A DNA stretch of 64,000 bases from Deltaproteobacteria bacterium (GCA_021777755.1 JAJYDE010000015.1:1-64000); one strand, 5' to 3'. Counted from the stretch's first letter, positions 51,563-60,996 are shown. Notes: generated from the sequence alone by a model not told the origin. A program made the numbers and translations.

Positions 51563-52404
51563 TTCACCAGCGCGGAATTTACCGGATTCAGCCTCCTGAT
51601 GCAAGCGCGGCTCCTTGCCAGATAAATGTTTTCACCCTGGCACCACTCATGGTCGAACCCGCCTCTGATGTTATCAAAGCTGCTGTTGCACCCCGGCTTC
51701 ATTCTCTCATGAAGTTCCACTATTAAACAACCAACTTTTTCAATCCAAGAAGATGGTTCCAATAAAACCTCGCGCTCCGAACCTTCTATGTCCATCTTTA
51801 AAATATCAATGTGATCGATGGAATATTCATTCATCAGCGTATTAACAGTAATGGCACGAGTTTTATTTCGAATCTCGAAATGATCTTCACCGATACCTGA
51901 ATGCGACCGGGTCATGTAAGCCCATTCTCCCCTGCCGATATCAACGACTTCAAGGATTGTATCCATATGCCATAACGCCGCGCAAACAGGTACGACATTT
52001 ACGTATTCCGCAACATTTTGTTTAAGAATCCGGTAGTTATTTTCTTCCGGCTCTATCGCGATGATTTTGGTATCGGGAAATCGGTTGGCAAAATATATTG
52101 ACGCAAGACCTATATTCGCCCCCGCATCCACTATTACTCGCGGAGTAGTGGACATATCGCAACGGTAGGCCCTGTTTAGAAAAACCTGTTGAAATACCCT
52201 TATATCGCTTGATGGAATCCTTAAAAAAACTGGAAATTTCAATTCCTTATAACATACCCGGCGCACAAAGGACTTTCCTGTGACTGAACCTGTCATATAT
52301 TGAAGCAGGCCCCCGATACCGGTCAAACGGCCATGAGCCTTCGAGCTTCTTAGAAAATAGCTCAATTTGGACACTCTGAGCACTCTCCCTTCCCGGCCGG
52401 ACAA
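51559..52404 (-). CDS. FkbM-family methyltransferase
   Basis: 281 residues. The domain covers about 85-260: RVIVDAGANIGLASIYFANR (motif I), KIIAIEPEENNYRILKQNVA, VNTLMNEYSIDHIDILKMDI and EGSEREVLLEPSSWIEKVG, all typical of FkbM-type O-methyltransferases. It probably methylates a sugar hydroxyl in a surface glycan. The gene is AT-rich like the one downstream and probably arrived with it. Confidence 0.88.
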   Translation of the reverse strand: MSGREGRVLRVSKLSYFLRSSKAHGRLTGIGGLLQYMTGSVTGKSFVRRVCYKELKFPVFLRIPSSDIRVFQQVFLNRAYRCDMSTTPRVIVDAGANIGLASIYFANRFPDTKIIAIEPEENNYRILKQNVAEYVNVVPVCAALWHMDTILEVVDIGRGEWAYMTRSHSGIGEDHFEIRNKTRAITVNTLMNEYSIDHIDILKMDIEGSEREVLLEPSSWIEKVGCLIVELHERMKPGCNSSFDNIRGGFDHEWCQGENIYLARSRACIRRLNPVNSALVK

Positions 52405-52443
52405 AAAAATTCATCGCCTGATGAAAAACAGCCGGCCCGGGCA

Positions 52444-53355
52444 TTACGCGGATCCGTCAGGATCGAGGAGTTCTTCGATCAGTCGTTCAAGACTCTTTTC
52501 CCAGGCGGGCGGCCTCACGCCGAAAACGGCCTCGATCTTACCGCAATCGAGGACCGAATATTGCGGCCTTGCCGCAGCCGTTGGATAGGCGCCGGTCGCA
52601 ACCGGCAACACCTTCGCCATGCCGCCAGGACGGGGTTTCCTCCGTTGGGCCTCGGCGAGAACGGCCGAAGCGAACTCATACCAGGTCGCCACCCCTTTTC
52701 CGCAGAAATGATATGTACCCCAGCCAACGCCGCCGGAATTTCCCGAAACGCCCTCGGCCAGACGCACCAGGCAGTCGGCCAGGTCCGAAGACCAAGTGGG
52801 ACAACCATGCTGATCGCAAACGACCCGCAGTTCATCTCGCTCCATGCCGAGCCCGAGGATGGTTTTCACAAAATTTCGTCCCCCCGCGCCGTAAAGCCAT
52901 GAAGTCCGCACGATGATATGCCGGCCGATCCCGCGGCGAATGGCCGCCTCTCCCTGCTCCTTGCTAAGACCGTAGACGTTTACGGGATTTACCGGGTGTT
53001 CTTCCTTGTACGGCAGGCGAGACTTCCCGTCAAAAACATAATCGGTGGAGATGTGGATGAGCGGTATTCCAAGTCTCGCGCACTCGCCGGCCAGATTGGC
53101 GGCCCCGTCGCGGTTGACCGCAAAGGCCGCCCCTGGCTCGGATTCGGCTTTATCAACAGCGGTATAAGCCGCGCAGTTAATGACCAGATCGACCGCATCC
53201 ATCGCCCCCAAAGCGGAGCGCACACTTTCGGGCCGGGCGATGTCCATCACGGAGCGGCTCAGCCCGACGGCTCTAAAACCGGCGCGCCGCAGCGCCCCGA
53301 CAGTTTCCGCCCCGAGCATTCCGGCGCTGCCGGTGACGACGATTCTTGGATTCAC
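52444..53355 (-). CDS. rfbD: dTDP-4-dehydrorhamnose reductase
   Basis: 303 residues. N-terminal Rossmann motif RIVVTGSAGMLGAETVGALR, DLVINCAAYTAVDKAESEPG, LIHISTDYVFDGKSRLPYKE and the catalytic YxxxK in VNVYGLSKEQGEA. The last step of dTDP-L-rhamnose synthesis. GTG at 53355 is preferred because it starts right at the first strand; a TTG at 53385 would add ten residues. It follows rfbC on the same strand, but rfbA and rfbB are not in the window. Confidence 0.93.
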   Translation of the reverse strand: MNPRIVVTGSAGMLGAETVGALRRAGFRAVGLSRSVMDIARPESVRSALGAMDAVDLVINCAAYTAVDKAESEPGAAFAVNRDGAANLAGECARLGIPLIHISTDYVFDGKSRLPYKEEHPVNPVNVYGLSKEQGEAAIRRGIGRHIIVRTSWLYGAGGRNFVKTILGLGMERDELRVVCDQHGCPTWSSDLADCLVRLAEGVSGNSGGVGWGTYHFCGKGVATWYEFASAVLAEAQRRKPRPGGMAKVLPVATGAYPTAAARPQYSVLDCGKIEAVFGVRPPAWEKSLERLIEELLDPDGSA

Positions 53356-53436
53356 GGGAGGCAAACCTTTGAGTATCAACAGCAAGAAAGGGGATGGACC
53401 CCTTTTTTGCGCCTTTGCCTAAGCGGCCTGGAATTT

Positions 53437-53976
53437 TCAGGCCAAATCGGCCTCGGGCAAAAAACGGCCCTCGGCGTCCTTGGGCGAGACGATCAGATCG
53501 CAGCCACCGGGCCAGTCGATGGCCAGGTCGGGATCATCCCAGCGGATGCATCTCTCATTTTCAGGGGCGTAATAATCGCTTGCCTTATAGAGCACTTCGG
53601 CCGTTTGGGAAAGAGCCAGAAATCCATGGCCAAAGCCCCGGGGAATAAAGAACTGGAGTTTGTTCGCCGCCGAAAGAACCACTGCGAACCAGCGGCCGAA
53701 GGTCGCAGAGGAGCGTCTGAGATCGACCGCGACGTCGAAAATCTCTCCGGCGCCGACCCGAATCAGCTTCGCCTGGGGAGTTCGCACCTGGTAATGAATG
53801 CCTCTCAAGGTCCCGCGCAATGAAAGTGAGTGGTTGTCCTGCACGAAAGCGGTATCGATGCCGAGAGCGGCCAGCGTTTTTCTATTATAGCTTTCGAAAA
53901 AAAATCCACGAGTATCGGCAAAGACTTGCGGCTCCAAAATGAAGAGCCCTTCAATGGGAGTGGGGGAAATTTTCAT
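53437..53976 (-). CDS. rfbC: dTDP-4-dehydrorhamnose 3,5-epimerase
   Basis: 179 residues of the RmlC cupin fold: PTPIEGLFILEPQVFADTRG, FFFESYNRKTL, FVQDNHSLSLRGTLRGIHYQ with the catalytic histidine, KLIRVGAGEIFDVAVDLRR and IPRGFGHGFLALSQTAEVLY. The ATG at 53976 gives the normal family start; the frame is open to 54162 in low-quality sequence. Second-to-last step of dTDP-rhamnose synthesis. Confidence 0.95.
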   Translation of the reverse strand: MKISPTPIEGLFILEPQVFADTRGFFFESYNRKTLAALGIDTAFVQDNHSLSLRGTLRGIHYQVRTPQAKLIRVGAGEIFDVAVDLRRSSATFGRWFAVVLSAANKLQFFIPRGFGHGFLALSQTAEVLYKASDYYAPENERCIRWDDPDLAIDWPGGCDLIVSPKDAEGRFLPEADLA

Positions 53977-53984
53977 GACACCCC

Positions 53985-54368
53985 TTACTGGCTGCGGATA
54001 ACGAAAAAAACGCCCGAACATATGAGCAGTACGCCCATGACCCTGTAAAAGTTGACATTTTCGTGAAAAAGAAAACGTCCGATAAAAAGAGCCAGCAGAT
54101 ATGATACGCTTACCAGGGGAAAGGCCACGCTGAAATCGAGCTTCGTAAGAACCTCGAGCCACAGGATCGCGCTTGCCCCGTAAGCCCCGAACCCCAGAAA
54201 GATGTAGGGGACCTCAAGACATTTGCGGACAACTCCCCCCAGCCCGATCTCGAGGACCGGCATGCCTCCGGAGCGAACGATGGCCAGTTTCATGAATGTT
54301 TGCCCGATCACCGCAAGCAGTATGCAAAACAGCGCCAGTCCAAGAGCCTGAAGGTGCAGCCTTGGCAT
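53985..54368 (-). CDS. Small EamA/SMR-like membrane transporter
   Basis: 127 residues with four membrane helices (LGLALFCILLAVIGQTFMKL, VPYIFLGFGAYGASAILWLE, VAFPLVSVSYLLALFIGRFL, VMGVLLICSGVFFVIRS). The half-size EamA form with FxxHE (FLFHENVNFYRV) resembles flippases for aminoarabinose-phosphoundecaprenol (ArnE/F). Its place ahead of rfbC and rfbD hints at moving a lipid-linked sugar. AAGGAGAT precedes the ATG at 54368. Confidence 0.82.
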   Translation of the reverse strand: MPRLHLQALGLALFCILLAVIGQTFMKLAIVRSGGMPVLEIGLGGVVRKCLEVPYIFLGFGAYGASAILWLEVLTKLDFSVAFPLVSVSYLLALFIGRFLFHENVNFYRVMGVLLICSGVFFVIRSQ

Positions 54369-54559
54369 TATATCTCCTTCCATATAGCTCAAAAAATTAA
54401 GCAAGCGGTCTCCACCGCGTCATCTCGTTTAGCATTTTCGCGGTTCCTTTGCAAGGCAACCGGCAAAGTGAACGGAAATATGGAATTTTATCCAAATTTA
54501 TTACAATACCGTTTAGAATTAAGATTACGCTATCATCCATTTCGCCTGGCGGGAGTATA

Positions 54560-55951
54560 ATGCGCGAAAAACACAAGATCCTTATCGTAGATGACGAAGA
54601 CCACTTTCGCTCCGCGTTGCGCCGTTTTCTGGAAAAAACCCACATAGTCGTGGAGGCGGACAACGGAACGGCAGGGCTTAAGCTTGCCGAAAGCGAAGAA
54701 CCCGACCTGGTACTTCTCGATATAGGGCTGCCCGACGCAAGCGGGCTCGAACTGCTGCCCCGCTTCAAAGAAATGCGCCCTTCCCCGGCCGTTGTGATGA
54801 TTACAGCCTATGACCGGGTAAAGGACGTCGTTTCGGCCATAAAACATGGCGCTTTCGATTACCTGGTAAAACCCGTCGATCTCGACGAATTCGAAGTGAC
54901 GGTCAAAAACGCCCTCGAACACGCCGGGATGAAAAATGAAGTCAACCGACTGCGCAATGAAGTGCAAAGACTCCAGGGCGTGGGCCAACTGATCGGAAAA
55001 GACCAGTCGTTTCTCGAAGCCCAGATGCTTGCCATAAAAAGCGCGCAAAGCCGGGATGCGGGCGTTTTGATTCAAGGCGAAACCGGGGCGGGCAAGGAAC
55101 TTTTCGCAAGACTCATTCACACCAGGAGCCCCAGGGCTCAGTACCCATTCGTTGCACTCAACTGCGCCGCCTTTTCCACCGAAATCATTGAAAGCGAACT
55201 GTTCGGATATGAAAGGGGCGCTTTTACCGGCGCAAAGCTGGAAGGCAAAGAAGGGCTGCTCGAGGTGGCCCATGGCGGCACCCTGTTTTTGGACGAAATC
55301 GTCGATCTGCATCCCGAAATCCAGGCCAAACTGCTTCGGGTCCTTGAAGAAAAACAATTTTTCCCCATAGGCGGCACCCGCAAAAAAAAGGTCGATATCC
55401 GCATAGTCTCTGCCTGCAACAAGGACTTGTGGCAAGTCGCCGAGGATGGCGGCTTCCGAAAAGACCTCTATTTCAGGCTTTCCACCATCAAGATCAACCT
55501 GCCCGCCCTGCGCCAACGCCAGGAGGACATACTGCCCCTGGCCCGGATTTTCATGGAGGAGTTCAACGACAAGTACGGCAAAAAATTCCGCGGCATGAAC
55601 CCCAAGGCCGAAAAGCTTCTGGTGGGCCATTCCTGGCCCGGCAACGTGCGGGAGCTGCGCAACAGCATCGAACGAGTCGTTTTGCTGGAAAATGAAGACA
55701 TGCTCCTGGGGCGCCATCTCCATTTTCTCGACCACGACCCGCCGCAACACAACCCCGACGGCCCCGAAAAATTCAATATCGTTCTGCCCGAAGGGGGCAT
55801 GGCCCTCGATGAGATCGAAAAACAGGTCATTATTCAAGCCCGCGAAAAATGCGGGGCCAATAAATCCAAGATGGCCAGGTTTCTTCGGCTTCCCCGACAC
55901 GTGCTCTTATATCGCCTCAAAAAATATGAGATGGAGCTGTCGGGTAAATAA
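54560..55951 (+). CDS. Sigma-54-dependent response regulator (NtrC family)
   Basis: 463 residues. Receiver domain: KILIVDDEDHFRSALRRFLE, acceptor Asp in LVLLDIGLPDASGLELLP, Thr in MITAYDR and Lys in LVKPVD. AAA+ domain: Walker A GETGAGKELFARLIH, GAFTGA in YERGAFTGAKLEG for sigma-54 contact, Walker B GGTLFLDEI. A Fis-type HTH ends the chain (AREKCGANKSKMARFLRLPR). No kinase gene is next to it. It has GGGAG before ATG 54560. Confidence 0.94.
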   Translation: MREKHKILIVDDEDHFRSALRRFLEKTHIVVEADNGTAGLKLAESEEPDLVLLDIGLPDASGLELLPRFKEMRPSPAVVMITAYDRVKDVVSAIKHGAFDYLVKPVDLDEFEVTVKNALEHAGMKNEVNRLRNEVQRLQGVGQLIGKDQSFLEAQMLAIKSAQSRDAGVLIQGETGAGKELFARLIHTRSPRAQYPFVALNCAAFSTEIIESELFGYERGAFTGAKLEGKEGLLEVAHGGTLFLDEIVDLHPEIQAKLLRVLEEKQFFPIGGTRKKKVDIRIVSACNKDLWQVAEDGGFRKDLYFRLSTIKINLPALRQRQEDILPLARIFMEEFNDKYGKKFRGMNPKAEKLLVGHSWPGNVRELRNSIERVVLLENEDMLLGRHLHFLDHDPPQHNPDGPEKFNIVLPEGGMALDEIEKQVIIQAREKCGANKSKMARFLRLPRHVLLYRLKKYEMELSGK

Positions 55952-56025
55952 TCTCGCCAAAACTTTGAGCCGAAAGCTGCGCAGGGGAGTATCGGTACGG
56001 ACCGTTCAGCTGAAAGTCGTCCGTT

Positions 56026-57030
56026 TTATCGGTTTTTTAGAGCAAGGGCATAGTCGTCCATGGAGGAGTCGCAAATGAGGCTCTCCAGTCCGTAGAGCCG
56101 CACGGTTTGCTTGATGTACTCGATCTCCCCGGCGTCAAGATGAGCTCTGTCCTTTCTCCGCAGGGCGCCCGGGCGAGAGACTCTCGACGGCTTCAGGCTT
56201 TCACGTTCCAGCAGGCCGGCATCGTAGTCGGCACAGCCCAAAAACTCCATTACCCGGGCCCACTGCCGCCGATCGGCCCTCAATTTTTCATAGCGCACGG
56301 GCAACACGTTCGGCCGGTCTTTCACACCCTGCTTCAAGGGCACGAATTGCTCGATGCACCATCTGTGAGCCAACCGACGGGCAAGACTCTTCGCGGCCTC
56401 CATTTCGGGGAGGAAGGGCGCCAGCCAGTCGCCAAGAAGTTCAGGCCGAGACTTGATGCTTTCCACACTCCAATCAAAACCGTACCCCGCCTTCCGCATT
56501 GCCACCATGGATTCGACCACGTCAACAGGATTTCGCAGGATCCACAAAATTTTCAGTGAAGGCCAATTCCAGGCCACATAGCCCATGAAAAGGTTTGCCC
56601 TTATCGATTTTACCAATCGGCGTCGATAGAAGCCGTGCCGGCACATTTGATCGCACCAGGAATTCCTGTGCCGCCTGAATAAAATTTTGGCTATCTGTTC
56701 TTTAGGAATACAGTCCGAACATTGCGGTCTGAGGTAGAATTGATAATTCATGTCACGGCTTTCCAGGTCGGACTCTCCGCCACATGCATATAAAAAATGT
56801 CCGGATTTGTGCCAGATGAAAGGCTCGAATATCTGGCGAGACTTCGTAATGCTTGAAAGAACGTTTGCCACCCATGTGGTCCCGCTCCTCCCGCTTCCGA
56901 CGACCAAAACAGGTTGCGCCCCAGCATCGATTTCAATAATAGGCTTGTGGGCCATCAAACGGACCCATCGAAAAGCATCTCTTATCTTTTTAAAATAACA
57001 CTTTTTTTTGCATGTTGTGATTTCCTGCAT
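56026..57030 (-). CDS. Sulfotransferase-family protein
   Basis: 334 residues. P-loop QPVLVVGSGRSGTTWVANVL for the 5'-phosphosulfate and KILWILRNPVDVVESMVAMR for the 3'-phosphate (RNPxD motif). WNWPSLK and the tail SSMDDYALALKNR have no clear counterpart. Cysteines cluster in CSDCIPKE and CDQMCRHG. No membrane helix. Likely transfers sulfate to a surface carbohydrate or a secondary metabolite; the glycan region ends here. Confidence 0.82.
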   Translation of the reverse strand: MQEITTCKKKCYFKKIRDAFRWVRLMAHKPIIEIDAGAQPVLVVGSGRSGTTWVANVLSSITKSRQIFEPFIWHKSGHFLYACGGESDLESRDMNYQFYLRPQCSDCIPKEQIAKILFRRHRNSWCDQMCRHGFYRRRLVKSIRANLFMGYVAWNWPSLKILWILRNPVDVVESMVAMRKAGYGFDWSVESIKSRPELLGDWLAPFLPEMEAAKSLARRLAHRWCIEQFVPLKQGVKDRPNVLPVRYEKLRADRRQWARVMEFLGCADYDAGLLERESLKPSRVSRPGALRRKDRAHLDAGEIEYIKQTVRLYGLESLICDSSMDDYALALKNR

Positions 57031-57175
57031 TTTCGCTCCGAAACCGCTTGATGCTGATTGTTATACTGTTCGCATAATAGCGGATTTGCCAGTTTCACGC
57101 AATGGTATGTATGAGATTTGGGATGTCTAAAATTCCATTCGGGACAATAGCCCCCTTCGGGGCTTTGGAAAAGCG

Positions 57176-57445
57176 GTGCCCTCCGAATTAGACAAAATTC
57201 TCCAATCCAGACCGGAGCTGAACAATATCCTGCACATTTGCGTTAAATCGTTACTCAATAAGGATTTGGGACTGGTGCCACTTTACTGCAACCTCTCAAA
57301 TCGCAGAATATTGTCCATACTGGTCACCTCCGCCGATCGGGTCTTCTCCCCCGATATGGCTTCCAAGCTTGGATGTGAGGCGGACCGATTCCGTGGCATG
57401 ATGCTTGCTTTAAAGAAGGGCAACGGAGGCGACAGTGGGCAGTAA
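57176..57445 (+). CDS. Small hypothetical protein upstream of the pseudo-receiver
   Basis: 89 residues from GTG, opening MPSELDKILQSRPELNNILH, then LVPLYCNLSNRRILSILVTS and a basic end. No known domain recognised. It overlaps the receiver gene by 11 bases, which argues for a functional pair. Confidence 0.5.
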   Translation: MPSELDKILQSRPELNNILHICVKSLLNKDLGLVPLYCNLSNRRILSILVTSADRVFSPDMASKLGCEADRFRGMMLALKKGNGGDSGQ

Positions 57446-57836
57446 AAATTTGGTGCTTCTTGTCGAAGATGACGCCCCGTTAAGACGCTCTTTGGAAAAA
57501 TATCTTAATACGGCCGGATACCCCTTTCGAAGCTGCTCGACCGCCGCTCAAGCTCTTACTCTCGCTCAAGAACACTTTCCCCGTGTTGTTGTACTTGAAT
57601 ATCATCTCCCGGATGCCAACGGATGCTCTCTTGTGAAGAAACTTAACCTGGTTGATCCTCAAATTGCCGCGATTGTTCTTTCCGAGTTCAATTTTCAAGC
57701 TGTAGCTGGTGATCTGGATCGGGTGGAGATCCAAACGTTCTTGCAGAAACCCTTTGATCTTGTTGATTTTGAAGCTGCTCTACGTTCCGCTTGTTTAGAA
57801 TCCGGCAAAATTGTCAGGAGACTCGATTCTTGTTGA
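57435..57836 (+). CDS. Stand-alone receiver-like protein with Glu at the phosphorylation site
   Basis: 133 residues. The fold is that of a response-regulator receiver: LVLLVEDDAPLRRSLEKYLN (acidic pair at 12-13), VVVLEYHLPDANG, AAIVLSEF and FLQKPFDLVDFE (Lys). The acceptor aspartate is replaced by Glu55 in LEYHLPD. Such D-to-E change often mimics phosphorylation, so the protein may be locked on. GTG start with GGAGG upstream. A long leaderless tail of 170 bases leads to a terminator. Confidence 0.82.
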   Translation: MGSKNLVLLVEDDAPLRRSLEKYLNTAGYPFRSCSTAAQALTLAQEHFPRVVVLEYHLPDANGCSLVKKLNLVDPQIAAIVLSEFNFQAVAGDLDRVEIQTFLQKPFDLVDFEAALRSACLESGKIVRRLDSC

Positions 57837-58235
57837 TTCAAATTCCAGACGCAATCGAACGCTCAAAAAACTCGGCTTGGTTCCTGTTCATGTTCGCTTT
57901 CGAAATTTCTCGACTCGATTCCTTTTCATGCTGTAGCTGACTTCGACCTCTCAAGTCCAACGCGAATTTTCCGGTTCCTATTTCTGGCACGAGTCTCCAC
58001 AGTTTGGAAGGCCATAAGGTAACCCCTTGTGGCCTTTCACTTTTTTAGGGCATGGCATTTTTGAATCAACTAAATAGCTGGAAATCGAACTCACTCACCC
58101 GCATTCCGGTGCGGCCAACGGGAGAAAAGATCCCTGCCACCCGCACCTCCGCTCCGCTTTCCCCTCTTGCCTTCTTTGCCTGATTAGTGCAATATTGCTC
58201 ATGTTTTTGACTTGTCCACCACACAGGAGTCGCAA
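57837..58235. other. Untranslated region with terminator
   Basis: No gene seen on either strand. The terminator at 58008-58047 lies inside; the 170 bases before it could be a long 3' end or hold a small RNA. Confidence 0.4.
58008..58047 (+). terminator. Rho-independent terminator
   Basis: AAGGCCATAAGG (58008-58019) pairs with CCTTGTGGCCTT (58025-58036), one G-T pair, and TCACTTTTTT follows (58037-58046). It ends the pseudo-receiver transcript. Confidence 0.88.
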
Positions 58236-58409
58236 ATGGAACGGAAGCTGGAATTGATTGAGAAAATGGAAACAAAGGGAATGAGCGTTGCGCAGGCGGC
58301 CGAAGCCATTTCCTTCGATCCGAAAATCCTTGGCCTCTATCTCGTAAAAGACGCCTATCCTGTTCCCAAAAGGATACTCGACAAGCTCGAAGGAGCTCTG
58401 GCCAACTGA
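58236..58409 (+). CDS. 57-residue hypothetical protein, possible small HTH
   Basis: The product is MERKLELIEKMETKGMSVAQ, then AAEAISFDPKILGLYLVKDA and PVPKRILDKLEGALAN. The middle (MSVAQAAEAISFDPKILGLY) has helix-turn-helix-like spacing, as in small DNA-binding or anti-toxin-like proteins, but no family can be named. AGGAG lies eight bases before the ATG. Confidence 0.6.
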   Translation: MERKLELIEKMETKGMSVAQAAEAISFDPKILGLYLVKDAYPVPKRILDKLEGALAN

Positions 58410-58497
58410 GAATCGACATCGGGTGCCCGATGGCGCAATGGGCTGGCCAGGGCATCCGAAACCTACCCCACACGGCAATTCGCAAGGCAGCAGGCAA

Positions 58498-59829
58498 ATG
58501 GCAATTATCGCGATCGTTGGAAGGCCCAATGTGGGCAAGTCTACCCTTTTCAACCGGATTAGCAAAAGTAGCCGAGCGCTTGTGGACGACTTGCCGGGGG
58601 TCACCAGGGACAGAAATTATGCCCGCTCCTCATGGGATGAAAAGAGTTTTACGCTCGTCGACACTGGCGGTTTTGTAAGCACCGATATCTCGGTTTTTGA
58701 CAAAGGGGCGCGGGAGCAAATCTTCCATGCCATCGAGCAAGCCGATATTCTTCTTTTTGTCGCCGACGGCAGGGCGGGTCTTCATCCCGAGGACGCATCG
58801 ATTTTCGACATTTTGCGTCGCTCTTCAAAGCCCCTTTTCTTCTCGGTAAACAAGATCGACGGGCCGGAGCAACAGGGAAAGCTGGCCGATTTTTATGCCC
58901 TGGGGGTCCAGGACCTCTATCCCGTCAGTGGGGCCCATGGTTTCGGGGTGGGAGATCTGCTCTCGGACATTGTCAAACTGATAGCCGAGCCGGTTGAGGC
59001 CGACACCGAATCCGAGGTCCGGGAAATCCGCATATCCATTCTCGGCCGTCCCAACGTGGGCAAATCCACGCTTGTGAACCGAATCCTGGGTGAGCCGCGC
59101 GTTATCGTCTCCCCCATAGCCGGGACCACGCGCGACGCGGTGGACACCCCCTTTGAGCGCGACGGCGGCAAGTATCTTCTGATAGACACCGCGGGAATAA
59201 GACGGAAGGGAAAGACTCACGAAAAACTGGAAAAAATAAGTATTGTCAAGGCACTCCAAAGCATCGACAAAAGCCACGTCTGCATTGTGCTGATCGATGC
59301 GGTCGAAGGCCCGGCCGACCAGGACCTCCACATCGCCGGCTATATCCAGGAGAGATCCCGGGCCTGCATTGTCGGGGTAAACAAATGGGACGCGTTCGAC
59401 TCGACACCCAAAGCCACGAAGAACTTCCTCGAAGATCTCAAGTACCGCTTTCGCTTCATGCCCTTCGCTCCCATACTGCCCCTTTCGGCGCTCACCGGGA
59501 AAGGCGTCCGGAAAGTACTCCCCTCAGTGCGCGATGTTTTCACCCAGTACAACAGCCGAATTTCGACCGGCATCCTCAACCGGGCACTCCAGGAAGCCTT
59601 GGAAACCCATGAACCGCCATTGGTGCGCGGTAGAAGACTGAAATTTTTTTACGCCACCCAGGCCGATACCCGTCCTCCCACCTTCGTTCTCTTTTGCAAT
59701 TATCCGGAAAGCATTCATTTTTCCTACGAACGTTTTCTGGTCAATCAATTCAGAGAGAGGTTCGGGCTCGATAAAACTCCCCTGAAGCTGGTATTCCGCG
59801 GCAGAACCCAGCGTGAGCCGAGGCAATAG
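58498..59829 (+). CDS. der: Ribosome-biogenesis GTPase Der (EngA)
   Basis: 443 residues with two tandem GTPase domains: IVGRPNVGKSTLFNRISKSS and LVDTGG at the start, then ILGRPNVGKSTLVNRILGEP and LIDTAGIRRKGK in the middle; NKID and NKWD are the two G4 motifs. The C-terminal KH-like domain (LKFFYATQADTRPPTFVLFC) is complete. It helps assemble the 50S subunit and is essential in most bacteria. ATG 58498 begins the first domain at once. Confidence 0.97.
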   Translation: MAIIAIVGRPNVGKSTLFNRISKSSRALVDDLPGVTRDRNYARSSWDEKSFTLVDTGGFVSTDISVFDKGAREQIFHAIEQADILLFVADGRAGLHPEDASIFDILRRSSKPLFFSVNKIDGPEQQGKLADFYALGVQDLYPVSGAHGFGVGDLLSDIVKLIAEPVEADTESEVREIRISILGRPNVGKSTLVNRILGEPRVIVSPIAGTTRDAVDTPFERDGGKYLLIDTAGIRRKGKTHEKLEKISIVKALQSIDKSHVCIVLIDAVEGPADQDLHIAGYIQERSRACIVGVNKWDAFDSTPKATKNFLEDLKYRFRFMPFAPILPLSALTGKGVRKVLPSVRDVFTQYNSRISTGILNRALQEALETHEPPLVRGRRLKFFYATQADTRPPTFVLFCNYPESIHFSYERFLVNQFRERFGLDKTPLKLVFRGRTQREPRQ

Positions 59830-59831
59830 GC

Positions 59832-60929
59832 TCAGGAGGCCCCCCCCCGGTGCTCAAGAAGCGATTCCACAGCCCAGCAGGCCGTAATGGTGGTCCCCGC
59901 TTCGCGGCTGGATTCGATTTCGAATTTCCCCCCCGACAGCTCGGCGCGCTCCCGCATGGACGTAAGCCCGAAGCTGGCGCCCCCCGCCCCGGCTGCCGCC
60001 GCATCCCGATCAAACCCGATTCCGTCGTCTTTTACGCACAAATGGATCGATCCATCCAGCCGGGCAAGGCTTAGAGAAATTTTCCCCGCCCTGCTGTGCT
60101 TGGCTCCATTGTTCATCGCTTCCTGGATGATACGAAATATGATTATCTTGAGGCTTTGCGGAATTTGAGCCTCATCGATGCGGATATTCTTTTCCACACC
60201 GATGGCCGAGTAGATGGCTTCAAACTCCCGGCAGAACCACCCGAGCGTGGAAACAATCCCCAGGTCATCGAGCATCGAGGGCCTTAGATCGCTCATGATG
60301 CGCCGGGTTTCGTCTATGGCCTGCTCCATTGCCCGCGACAGCATCGAGAAAGACTCCGTGATCGCCGGCTCGTTTTTGAGCCGTCCGGCCACATTGTCGA
60401 TACAAAATTTGACGGCGCTAAGCGATGAGCCGATACTATCGTGAAGCTCTCTGGCTATACGTTTTCGCTCGTCTTCCTGAGCGCTCAAAAGCTGCGAGGC
60501 AAGCAGCCTCAGCTCTTCCTTGGATTCGTTGAGTTCCCCCATGATGCGCTTGTTCATAATCGAATAGCGTATCGAACGCTCAAGGATGGGGGCCGAGATT
60601 TGCCCCTTGACGAGGTAATCCGAAGCGCCAGCCTCCATGGCCTTTAAATCCAGCGCATAGTTTCCGTGGGCTGTCAGAAATATTACCGGCGCCCGGCAAC
60701 CCGTCTCGGCGACCCTTTCGAGCAGTTCCAGGCCGTTACGACGCCCCATGAAGTAATCGAGCAGGCAGACATCGTGTTCCTGTCTTCTGATCGCCTCCAA
60801 CCCGGCTTCGTAGGTGCGCACCCACTCGAGCTTGAACCGGGAGTTCTTGGCCTCTGCAAGCATATCGGAAACTATGAGGAAATCATCTTCGTCGTCATCG
60901 ATCAGCAACACGCGAACAGGCTCCGACAT
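59832..60929 (-). CDS. Receiver-histidine kinase fusion (receiver first, HisKA_3 type)
   Basis: 365 residues. An N-terminal receiver (VRVLLIDDDEDDFLIVSDML, acceptor Asp in VCLLDYFMGRRNGLELLERV, Lys in SDYLVKGQ) comes before a kinase of the NarX/DegS class: RKRIARELHDSIGSSLSAVK holds the phospho-His, RIIQEAMNNGAKHSRAG the N box and FGLTSMRERAELSGGKFEIE the G2 box. No membrane helix. The receiver may gate kinase activity in response to another kinase. Confidence 0.93.
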   Translation of the reverse strand: MSEPVRVLLIDDDEDDFLIVSDMLAEAKNSRFKLEWVRTYEAGLEAIRRQEHDVCLLDYFMGRRNGLELLERVAETGCRAPVIFLTAHGNYALDLKAMEAGASDYLVKGQISAPILERSIRYSIMNKRIMGELNESKEELRLLASQLLSAQEDERKRIARELHDSIGSSLSAVKFCIDNVAGRLKNEPAITESFSMLSRAMEQAIDETRRIMSDLRPSMLDDLGIVSTLGWFCREFEAIYSAIGVEKNIRIDEAQIPQSLKIIIFRIIQEAMNNGAKHSRAGKISLSLARLDGSIHLCVKDDGIGFDRDAAAAGAGGASFGLTSMRERAELSGGKFEIESSREAGTTITACWAVESLLEHRGGAS

Positions 60930-60996
60930 AAGACTCCATCTCCCGTATCACAAATCCCGGAGCGGCCCGTGCGGCCTCCGGGCTTAAGTGCCCGTC

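Noticed and set aside
54533-55900. A 455-codon open frame on the minus strand
   Set aside because: It is antisense to the sigma-54 response regulator, whose motifs are unmistakable, and has no homology of its own.
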